Assembly (NCBI GenBank): GCA_022785155.1
Contig: JALFRH010000171.1
Coordinates: 1-5,754 of the forward strand
Length of the DNA stretch: 5,754 nucleotides
Reading direction: 5' to 3'
DNA from: Spirochaetales bacterium
GTDB taxonomy: Bacteria; Spirochaetota; Spirochaetia; Sphaerochaetales; Sphaerochaetaceae
Shown here: positions 1 to 5,754 of the stretch, piece by piece
Numbering within the stretch: the first letter of the stretch is position 1
Layout of the letters: each line of letters begins with the position of its first letter
The notes under the pieces: generated by a model
Told to the model about the DNA's origin: nothing
Database searches by the model: none
Seen by the model: only the letters and a program-made list of their open reading frames with translations
Position numbers and translations under genes: made by a program

Positions 1-1
1 T

Positions 2-847
2 CCATATAAACTTTCAAATGAGGAGAGGCTCAATACAGAAATACACAGAGGAAGCGAAGAGGGATACAAGAAAGCCGAGAAGCTCCTTGACGAAAACTAT
101 ATCTTCGGTCCCTTAAGGGAAAAACTCTTGGATGGTTTGTCCTGTTCCCCGGAGGAGTGTGTGAGAGTATTAAGCGAGAGGATCTTGGAAAATACACAGA
201 TGGATTATGAAGCCCAGATCCATCCTTCCCGTGTAGTAGTTTTCCTTGGCCCCACAGGAGCTGGAAAGACTACGACCTTGGCAAAAGTCGCCTGGTTATA
301 TAAATCCAGCGGCAAAAAGGTTGGAATCGTAACCCTGGATTCATATAGGGTCGGGGCCTATGAGCAGATTTCAGCCTTTGGAGAGGTTTTGGGTATCCCG
401 GTAGAAAAAGTGGGAAGGGAAGACCAATTGATGTTGGCCATGGAGAAGTTCAGATATTTCGACCTGATTCTTGTAGATACCATGGGGCTGAGCAGCAAGG
501 ATCTGGAGCTGAATCTAAGGCTGAAAGGCCTGGGCATGCAGTTGGCAAGATTGAATACCTCATTCACTCTCATTGTAAGTGCAAGTATGAAGGAAGAAGA
601 TATGATGAGGCACTATGAGAGATATAAGGATGATTTCTCAATCACTTCCATAATAGTGACCAAGCTGGACGAGTCCATTACCATCGGCAATGTCCTTTCC
701 TTTGCCTATTCAATCCATAAACCAATTCTCTTCTTTACTGATGGACAGAAAGTTCCAGAGGACCTGGAAAAGGCATCCACGGAAGTCATAATTGGAAACC
801 TAAGGGGCTTTGGCTTGGATATGAGGGCTTATAGAGGGCAGCTTTGA
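2..847 (+). CDS. flhF: Flagellar biosynthesis GTPase FlhF, C-terminal part (5' end outside window)
   Basis: SRP-family GTPase that, in characterised bacteria, works at the cytoplasmic membrane to set flagellar position and number, usually with the ATPase FlhG. The frame is open from base 2, so about 281 residues are visible and the true start lies upstream. A TTG at 128 is internal, not the start. The visible part covers the end of the N domain and the G domain: Walker A/G1 GPTGAGKTTT (248-277), the nucleotide-sensing stretch DSYRVGAYEQ (338-367), G3 as DTMGLSS instead of the family's common DTAGRS, G4 TKLDES (659-676), and the closing motif TDGQKVPEDL (737-766), typical of FlhF rather than Ffh or FtsY. 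Full-length homologues are usually about 350-430 residues, so roughly a third is missing to the left. It ends in TGA directly against the stop of the opposing gene. No flhG follows, and I see no terminator at the junction. Family assignment is firm. Confidence 0.93.
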   Translation, partial: PYKLSNEERLNTEIHRGSEEGYKKAEKLLDENYIFGPLREKLLDGLSCSPEECVRVLSERILENTQMDYEAQIHPSRVVVFLGPTGAGKTTTLAKVAWLYKSSGKKVGIVTLDSYRVGAYEQISAFGEVLGIPVEKVGREDQLMLAMEKFRYFDLILVDTMGLSSKDLELNLRLKGLGMQLARLNTSFTLIVSASMKEEDMMRHYERYKDDFSITSIIVTKLDESITIGNVLSFAYSIHKPILFFTDGQKVPEDLEKASTEVIIGNLRGFGLDMRAYRGQL

Positions 848-1750
848 TTAAATCTTTCCGCTCTTTTTAAGTACTGTTCCAACCCTCTCTGCCAGATCAT
901 TTATCCTTTCGCTGTCGCTCCAGACATAGTAGGAGCCCACGGCAATTCCATCCATCATTCTGGAAGGGACCCGAATGGCTCTTTCTGTTGTAACGGAGGA
1001 CGGAGGAGTAATGAACCTTACAAGGTTGTTCAACACGTCTTCGTCTTCCTTTCCATCATAGGCGACTATAAAACCTTTGTTGGAGATAATGGAGACATCG
1101 TTGTCCATGCCCATCTCCTTCTTGATCTCTTCCAGTATTGTTTGGATCTCAGAATCCAAAGTAAGGGTGATGGAAGAACCATGGACAGTGGTTTTCCCCA
1201 CTTCAGGAACAGCCATCAAATACTCATTGAACATCTCCTCGATTCCTCCAATTCCCTTGGAAGGGGAAGATGTTTTCCCGATAATATCTGTCGAGAACTT
1301 ATATGGATAGAATCTGGTTTCCTTTTCTGCAAACTCCAGGTATGGGGATAGGGAGTTTTCCTCAATTATTATGTTTATCAGGTCTCTTTGGCTTGAGGTT
1401 ACAGAAGAAGAGAGAGGGAAGAAACTCTCTCCCTTTTCTATTTTTGAAGCAATTTCAACTCCATCGTAATCTGAGTATTGGGAAATGAAGGATGATAACT
1501 GCTGAATGACATCATTGTTCTCTGAAACCAAAAATCCATAGTTTGGAGCCTGGATTGCAAGTATTCTGCCGTTTCTATCATATATAGTGCCTCTTACATT
1601 ATTTGTAGAGACCTCTGGATCCTTATATCCCCAAGTGACAAGAGTGTTTGAAAGGCAAAGAGATATAGCGCTATAGACAATCAATATTGCCAAAGCAAGA
1701 GTAATGAGAATAAGAATGATTCCTCTGGGCTTGTTGCCATTGTCTTCCAT
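848..1750 (-). CDS. Class B penicillin-binding-protein-like dimerization-domain protein lacking the transpeptidase active site
   Basis: About 300 residues. A short basic N-terminus is followed by one hydrophobic segment (about residues 10-33) that would anchor it in the inner membrane with the rest in the periplasm. Next comes the class B PBP signature VRGTIYDRNGRILAIQ, then a pedestal region with RFYPY, IIGKT and KGIGGIEEMFNEYL, matching the familiar R-YP ... G ... KG-GGIE pattern of FtsI/PBP2 proteins. ITLTLDSEIQTILEE marks the point where a transpeptidase domain normally begins. The protein then stops after about 100 more residues, with no SxxK, SxN or KTG motif, whereas intact family members run to about 550-700 residues. 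It therefore should not cross-link peptidoglycan; a structural or regulatory role is inferred. The opposite strand downstream is intact flhF, so a simple frameshift does not explain the loss. I chose ATG at 1750 because a candidate -10 box covers the alternative ATG at 1759. Neither start has a clear Shine-Dalgarno sequence. Confidence 0.8.
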   Translation of the reverse strand: MEDNGNKPRGIILILITLALAILIVYSAISLCLSNTLVTWGYKDPEVSTNNVRGTIYDRNGRILAIQAPNYGFLVSENNDVIQQLSSFISQYSDYDGVEIASKIEKGESFFPLSSSVTSSQRDLINIIIEENSLSPYLEFAEKETRFYPYKFSTDIIGKTSSPSKGIGGIEEMFNEYLMAVPEVGKTTVHGSSITLTLDSEIQTILEEIKKEMGMDNDVSIISNKGFIVAYDGKEDEDVLNNLVRFITPPSSVTTERAIRVPSRMMDGIAVGSYYVWSDSERINDLAERVGTVLKKSGKI

Positions 1751-1762
1751 ATGAAACATAAT
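1734..1762 (+). promoter_or_regulatory. Candidate sigma-70 promoter for the acidic LytM-like gene
   Basis: TTGCCA (1734-1739) and CATAAT (1757-1762) each differ from the -35 and -10 consensus at one position, with a 17-base spacer. The predicted start of transcription is near 1769, which would rule out the ATG at 1751 as the translation start and favour GTG 1790 or ATG 1814. The -35 element lies inside the 5' coding end of the opposing gene. The -10 element shares five bases with the candidate -10 of that gene. Pattern match only. Confidence 0.4.
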
Positions 1763-1787
1763 AGTTTTGGTTGTGGAGTTTTGTCGA
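1758..1787 (-). promoter_or_regulatory. Candidate sigma-70 promoter for the PBP-like gene
   Basis: On the minus strand TCGACA (1787-1782) resembles the -35 consensus TTGACA with one mismatch, and TATTAT (1763-1758) resembles the -10 consensus TATAAT with one mismatch. The spacer is 18 bases. Transcription would begin near 1751, almost on the ATG at 1750, so the message would be leaderless or nearly so. That fits the absence of a ribosome binding site. This is a pattern match only. Confidence 0.4.
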
Positions 1788-1789
1788 TA

Positions 1790-3214
1790 GTGAGTAGAAG
1801 CGATTATGATGATATGCCCTCCGGAGGAGGAAGAAGAGGTGGAAAAGGCAACAAAGGTCTGACTTTGGGTGTCTTAATCTGTATTCTTGTTATTCTGATA
1901 ATTATAGTTGTCAGACTAATTGTTACGCCTGAAGAGAAGCTGGAAGTCCTTCCTCCCAACACAATTGAAAAAGAAAGTCCAAAAAATGAAGTTGATGTAG
2001 ATGCTTCGAAAATGGATGACAGAGCTGTAGTCTCTGACGATTCTTCTCTCTCCATTGTTACTCAATTAGATAGTGTAGTAAGGGAAGAGATGGAAGAAAG
2101 CATAACCGAAGAAGTACTGGAGACACCAGTAGTGGAAGAGAGTGTTGAAATCTCCAATTCTGATACTTTCTCCTATACTGAAGACACCTCGGATGTTGAA
2201 GGCACTCTTCCTACAGAAATGGAAGAAGTAGTATCAGAAGAAATAGTATCGCCTATTGAAGAACCCATATCTATTGAGATGGAAGAGGTGATTTCTGAAG
2301 AAGAGCCCATTATGGAAGAAGCTTTGTCCACTAAAGAGGAAGAAGTCATTCCAGATGACGGATCTACTCCTATTGAAGACCCCCTTTCTATAGAAATGGA
2401 AGAGACCATTCCTGACGAAGTGATACATTCCATTGAAGAATCCTTTCCTATGGTAGACGAAACACCTTCAGAAGAGATGGCTGTTGTTGAAGAAGTATCT
2501 GAGGTAGAGCCCATGGTGGAGGCTCCCGTTACCCAGGAAAAGATAGATGAAACACCAAGCTCCATAGTGGATGAGCCTTATGATCCCTTTGTAAAGGAAG
2601 AAGTGGAGAGTATAAGAAGAGGGCTGGGAGATTTATTGTCAAAGATAAACTTCCAGTTGATCCTGGAAGAAGAGGTTACTCCTTCAGAAGACGTGGAAGT
2701 CGTGTTGCCGGAAGAGGAAGTGGTGGAACCTCTTCTTGAAGCAAAAGAAGAGGAAGAGATTGGACCGGAAGTAGAGGAAATAATGCCAGATTCCACCTAT
2801 GAGAGTTTTGATGCGGAAAAGCAGATACTCGATTCCGTCGATGAAGCTCAAGAAGAACCGACAGCTCTTGAAACAGAGGAAATAAGAGAGGTGTCGAAGA
2901 CTGCAGTCATTGAAGAAAAGAGCGGTGAGATTATTCCTGGTTCTGATATAAGGGTGGAAGAAGACAGAGTTGTACTTCTTTCAACACCAGGAAAGGCAGT
3001 AATAAGCCCTGTAAGCGGTATTGTGGTCCAATCGGGAAGAGTTGATGGCCTAAAGACCATCTCCATTGAAACAGATGAAGGAGAAATCTGGCGCTTCTCG
3101 GGTTTTGAAAGGGTAGATGTAAGAATGAACCAGAAAATAAAGAAGGGTAGTGCCCTTGGTAGCATTGGTCAATCAACGGGTTCATCAGTATCCATTTCTC
3201 TATCAAGTAATTAG
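1790..3214 (+). CDS. Glutamate-rich single-span membrane protein with a C-terminal degenerate LytM/M23-like domain
   Basis: About 474 residues from GTG 1790. A Gly/Arg/Lys-rich cytoplasmic N-terminus precedes a hydrophobic span (about residues 24-45). Then come some 340 residues dominated by Glu, Val, Ile, Ser and Pro, including degenerate 20-residue repeats, likely extended and low in fold. The last 80 or so residues resemble the M23/LytM beta-barrel: PGKAVISPVSGIVV matches the usual G-x-V-x-A-P-x-x-G-x-V strand, NQKIKKGSALGSIG matches the V-x-x-GQ-V-x-x-G-x-x-I-G turn, and STGSSVSISL takes the place of STGPHLHFEL. Both histidines of that motif are serine, and the H of HxxxD and the central His are also absent, so hydrolysis is not expected. 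Known degenerate LytM proteins such as EnvC and NlpD activate amidases; a similar role here is inference. Start choice: GGAG at 1775-1778 lies 11 bases before GTG 1790. ATG 1814 and ATG 1751 are alternatives. A strong terminator follows. Confidence 0.78.
   Translation: MSRSDYDDMPSGGGRRGGKGNKGLTLGVLICILVILIIIVVRLIVTPEEKLEVLPPNTIEKESPKNEVDVDASKMDDRAVVSDDSSLSIVTQLDSVVREEMEESITEEVLETPVVEESVEISNSDTFSYTEDTSDVEGTLPTEMEEVVSEEIVSPIEEPISIEMEEVISEEEPIMEEALSTKEEEVIPDDGSTPIEDPLSIEMEETIPDEVIHSIEESFPMVDETPSEEMAVVEEVSEVEPMVEAPVTQEKIDETPSSIVDEPYDPFVKEEVESIRRGLGDLLSKINFQLILEEEVTPSEDVEVVLPEEEVVEPLLEAKEEEEIGPEVEEIMPDSTYESFDAEKQILDSVDEAQEEPTALETEEIREVSKTAVIEEKSGEIIPGSDIRVEEDRVVLLSTPGKAVISPVSGIVVQSGRVDGLKTISIETDEGEIWRFSGFERVDVRMNQKIKKGSALGSIGQSTGSSVSISLSSN
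2207..2443 (+). repeat. Degenerate 20-residue acidic repeats, arranged as a doubled 39-residue unit
   Basis: Four consecutive coding units of 19-20 residues begin LPTEMEEV, ISIEMEEV, LSTKEEEV and LSIEMEET, and most end in a PIEEP/PIEDP-like stretch. Units 1 and 3, and units 2 and 4, resemble each other most, giving a 39-residue (117-base) higher-order period. For example, PIEEPISIEMEE from 2252 recurs as PIEDPLSIEMEE from 2369. The DNA copies have diverged, so this is an old duplication, not a fresh tandem repeat. Weaker related segments continue downstream. Confidence 0.7.
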
Positions 3215-3248
3215 TGCTTGACCAAGATAAGAATAATAATATCTCGAG

Positions 3249-3287
3249 AAAAAACCGGCAGTAAACACAATTGCTGCCGGGTTTTTT
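3249..3287. terminator. Bidirectional intrinsic terminator between convergent genes
   Basis: CCGGCAGTAA (3255-3264) pairs with TTGCTGCCGG (3271-3280), giving a 10-bp stem with one G-T wobble and a 6-base loop. Six T follow at 3282-3287 for rightward transcription. Six A precede at 3249-3254 and become the U-tract for leftward transcription. It lies 34 bases after the stop of the LytM-like gene and about 31 bases beyond the secA stop, so it can end both transcripts. Confidence 0.9.
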
Positions 3288-3311
3288 CAAGCGTGGAATG
3301 GTGTGGACACT

Positions 3312-5754
3312 TTAGAAATTGCGTCCACAACAGTTTTTGTACTTTTTTCCGCTGCCACATGGACATGGGTCGTTTCTTCCAACCTTAGGTCCTTCGCGCC
3401 TAATTGTTGTATTCATGGCTTGGGATTGGGATGCAACTACTGAACCCTTCCTTTCCATTTGTGAAAGTGACATTGCATCTACATGCTGCTCCTTTAGTTT
3501 CTGCTGGCCCCTATCAATAGGTCTAGGCCCTGAAACCTGGAAGCGGACAAGGATGGCAGCCTTGCATACAGCCTCGGTTATGGCTTCAAGCATGTCGTCG
3601 AAAGCATCGGAAGCAGTATTTTTATACTCGACCAAAGGGTTTTTCTGAGCATAGCTCATAAGAGATGCGGCATCCCTCAGTTCATCCAATTGATCCAAGT
3701 GATCCACCCATCTTTTGTCGATGTTCTTCAGATACATGTATCTTAGGTAGTCGTTGAAGAACTTTTCTCCGGCAAAATCACGCTTTTTATCCAAAAGCTC
3801 TGATAGCTTTGACTTGAGGATCTCTTTATCCTTTGTATCTTCTGGCGGGAACTGGACACTATAGACACGCTGGAGACCTTCCCTGAACTTATTCTCATCG
3901 CCCTCGGCTTCATCGAAAATAGAATCAATAAGATCATTGTTCTTTTCCTTGACTCTATCTGTAAGGTGTTCTTCCGTAAGTATCTCATCTCTTTGGCTAT
4001 AGATGAAGTTTCTTTCTTCATTCAATACATCATCATATTCCAGGAGTCTCTTTCTTATGGCGAAGTTCCTTTCCTCGACTTTCTTCTGGGCGTTCTCTAT
4101 GGCAGAGTCCAGCATTTTATGGTGGATTGGTTCACCGGTATTCATGCCAAGCCTTCCAAGCATTTCCTTCATGCCTTCCTTGGCAAAGAGTCTCATCAAG
4201 GAATCATCAAGAGAGACATAGAACTGGCTTACACCTGGGTCCCCCTGTCTTCCGGCTCTTCCTCTAAGCTGGTTATCTATACGCCTTGATTCGTGTCTTT
4301 CACTACCGATTATATATAGACCCCCAAGACTCTTCACCTCATCCGAGGCCTTCTTCCAGAGAGGCATGATCTCATCCTTGGCCTTCTTCAGTTCTTCGCT
4401 TGTTGCTTCTGTGCCAACCTTCTTAAGGGCAAGATGGTCTGGAGAACCACCAAGCTTGATATCTGTACCTCTACCTGCCATGTTTGTAGCAATGGTTACA
4501 GCACCCTTTCTTCCTGCTTCTCCGATGATGTATGCTTCCCTTTCATGGTTCTTTGCATTCAATACTTCATGGGGAATACCGGCTCTCATCAATAGTTTTG
4601 ACAAGGCTTCTGACTTTTCGATGCTGGCTGTACCGATAAGTATAGGCTGACCTGTTGCATGGACTTCCTTAACTTTCTCTACAATTGCCTTGAACTTGAA
4701 ATCCTCGTTATAGAAGGTAAGGTCTTCCAGGTCCTTTCTCTTAAGAGGCAGGTGAGTAGGGAGAACCACTACATCAAGGTTATAGATCTGCTTGAACTCA
4801 GTCGCTTCAGTATCGGCAGTACCTGTCATACCTGAGATCTTGTCGTACATTCTGAAGAAGTTCTGGAATGTAATGGTTGCAAAGGTTTTGCTGTCTCCCT
4901 TTACTTTTACGTTTTCCTTGGCTTCGATTGCCTGATGTAGGCCTTCGCTATATCGTCTGCCAGGAAGAATTCTTCCTGTAAACTCATCGACTATCTGGAT
5001 CTCACCATCCTTTACGATATAATCCACATCGGCTTTATACTGATATTCAGCCCTTGCAGCCTGGGTCACATAGTGGACCATTTCAAAGTTTGCATCGTCA
5101 TAAAGGGAAGTTACTGTATTTCCGTTTTCATCTTTTCCTGAAACAAGAATACCAGTCTTCTTCAAAAGCTCCTCCATCTTTGTCATGCCTTGCTTTGTGA
5201 AGGTGACGTTCTTGTTTTTCTCGTCGATTTTGAAGTCGCCTCTTTCATCGAAGGAGCTGTACAACTCTCTATCCATCTTTTCAATCTGGGATAGTTCGTA
5301 GTAGGTACCTGTTTCAGGGTCCTTTTCACACTCTTTGAAGAAAGGGACTATGGATTTTGCAGCTCTTGCCTTAGGTGAGTCGTCCTCCGCCTGACCGCTG
5401 ATAATAAGAGGGGTTCTTGCTTCATCGATCAAGATGGAGTCGATTTCGTCTATGATGCAGTAGTGATGCCTGGACTGGATCTTTCTATCCATAGACTGCT
5501 TCATGTTGTCTCTAAGATAATCGAAACCGAACTCGTTGTTGGTTCCATATGTAATATCTGCCGAGTATGCTCTTCTCTTTGCTTCATCATCCTGTCCAGG
5601 TACGACTACAGATACTGTCAAGCCGAGGAAGCGATAAATCTGACCCATCCATTCAGCATCTCTCTTTGCAAGATAGTCGTTGACTGTGACTACATGTACT
5701 CCCTTTCCTTCAAGGGCCACAAGGTATGCGGCGGGGACGCTGGTAAGTGTCTTT
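3312..5754 (-). CDS. secA: Protein translocase ATPase SecA (5' end outside window)
   Basis: Motor ATPase that drives unfolded preproteins through SecYEG across the inner membrane. About 813 residues are visible, and the open frame begins at the right edge with KTLTSVPAAY, the end of Walker A (GKT). Only about the first 100 residues are missing, for a full length near 910. The GTG at 5720 is internal. In order: VVTVNDYLAKRDAEWMG; TYGTNNEFGFDYLRDNM; Walker B as DEID (5450-5439) followed by SILIDEARTPLIISG; the preprotein cross-linking region ending VDEFTGRILPGRRYSEG; FFRMYDKISGMTGTA; second helicase domain with ATNMAGRGTDIKLGG and the arginine-rich QLRGRAGRQGDPG; scaffold helix and wing with LLEYDDVLNEER; and YAQKNPLVEYK. 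The C-terminus ends in a zinc-binding CPCGSGKKYKNCC (3365-3327), the four-cysteine variant, which in other bacteria binds SecB or phospholipid. No frameshift or missing catalytic residue is seen in the visible part. Confidence 0.97.
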   Translation of the reverse strand, partial: KTLTSVPAAYLVALEGKGVHVVTVNDYLAKRDAEWMGQIYRFLGLTVSVVVPGQDDEAKRRAYSADITYGTNNEFGFDYLRDNMKQSMDRKIQSRHHYCIIDEIDSILIDEARTPLIISGQAEDDSPKARAAKSIVPFFKECEKDPETGTYYELSQIEKMDRELYSSFDERGDFKIDEKNKNVTFTKQGMTKMEELLKKTGILVSGKDENGNTVTSLYDDANFEMVHYVTQAARAEYQYKADVDYIVKDGEIQIVDEFTGRILPGRRYSEGLHQAIEAKENVKVKGDSKTFATITFQNFFRMYDKISGMTGTADTEATEFKQIYNLDVVVLPTHLPLKRKDLEDLTFYNEDFKFKAIVEKVKEVHATGQPILIGTASIEKSEALSKLLMRAGIPHEVLNAKNHEREAYIIGEAGRKGAVTIATNMAGRGTDIKLGGSPDHLALKKVGTEATSEELKKAKDEIMPLWKKASDEVKSLGGLYIIGSERHESRRIDNQLRGRAGRQGDPGVSQFYVSLDDSLMRLFAKEGMKEMLGRLGMNTGEPIHHKMLDSAIENAQKKVEERNFAIRKRLLEYDDVLNEERNFIYSQRDEILTEEHLTDRVKEKNNDLIDSIFDEAEGDENKFREGLQRVYSVQFPPEDTKDKEILKSKLSELLDKKRDFAGEKFFNDYLRYMYLKNIDKRWVDHLDQLDELRDAASLMSYAQKNPLVEYKNTASDAFDDMLEAITEAVCKAAILVRFQVSGPRPIDRGQQKLKEQHVDAMSLSQMERKGSVVASQSQAMNTTIRREGPKVGRNDPCPCGSGKKYKNCCGRNF

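Noticed and set aside
855..880. T-run CTTTTT after flhF as a terminator
   Set aside because: I could not find a convincing GC-rich stem directly before it, and it lies within the coding end of the opposing gene.
848..1030. A frameshift or internal stop as the reason the PBP lacks its transpeptidase domain
   Set aside because: The DNA beyond the stop is intact flhF on the other strand, so no hidden transpeptidase sequence lies downstream in another frame.
2173..2565. Open frame of 130 codons on the minus strand, rich in serine
   Set aside because: It is the antisense of the GAA/GAG-rich repeat region, where reverse-strand stops are rare. It has low complexity and no sign of its own start signals.
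2848..3290. Two minus-strand open frames opposite the LytM-like domain
   Set aside because: They overlap a well-supported gene in other frames, have no recognisable domain, and one crosses the terminator.
3302..3329. Inverted repeat TGTGGAC / GTCCACA with a 14-base loop across the secA stop codon
   Set aside because: The right arm is coding sequence for the conserved cysteines of the SecA zinc motif, no T-tract follows in either direction, and a much better terminator lies nearby. Probably chance or a minor hairpin.
3319..4650. Several open frames of 70-110 codons on the strand opposite secA and in another secA frame
   Set aside because: The secA frame is unbroken and matches the family throughout. 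These are shadows with no domains.

Overview
The window looks like chromosomal DNA from a motile diderm bacterium, most likely a spirochaete. The reasons are a flagellar FlhF GTPase whose G3 motif departs from the usual DTAGR, a long SecA with an extended linker region and a C-terminal zinc-binding motif, moderate GC, and heavy AGA/AGG arginine use. The genus cannot be fixed from this sequence alone. I see no tRNA, rRNA, CRISPR array, insertion sequence or phage gene, and no gene-free stretch longer than about 100 bases.

Layout, left to right. (1) The 3' part of flhF (+) enters from the left edge. (2) A minus-strand gene follows at once, its stop codon abutting the flhF stop. It encodes a membrane-anchored protein with the dimerization (pedestal) domain of a class B penicillin-binding protein but no transpeptidase active site. 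(3) Diverging from it is a plus-strand gene for a single-span membrane protein with a very long, glutamate-rich, partly repetitive region and a C-terminal LytM/M23-like domain that has lost its histidines. The two genes share a very short 5' region in which two sigma-70-like promoters can be drawn with overlapping -10 boxes. (4) A strong bidirectional intrinsic terminator lies in the roughly 97-base gap. (5) secA (-) converges on it and runs off the right edge just after its Walker A motif.

How the genes may work together. FlhF (flagellar placement) and SecA (protein export) are standard housekeeping genes at the edges. The accessory interest is the central divergent pair: two membrane-tethered proteins built from peptidoglycan-enzyme folds, both apparently catalytically dead. 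My inference is that they act as non-enzymatic scaffolds or regulators of cell-wall synthesis or hydrolysis in the periplasm. This rests on domain resemblance and gene arrangement only.
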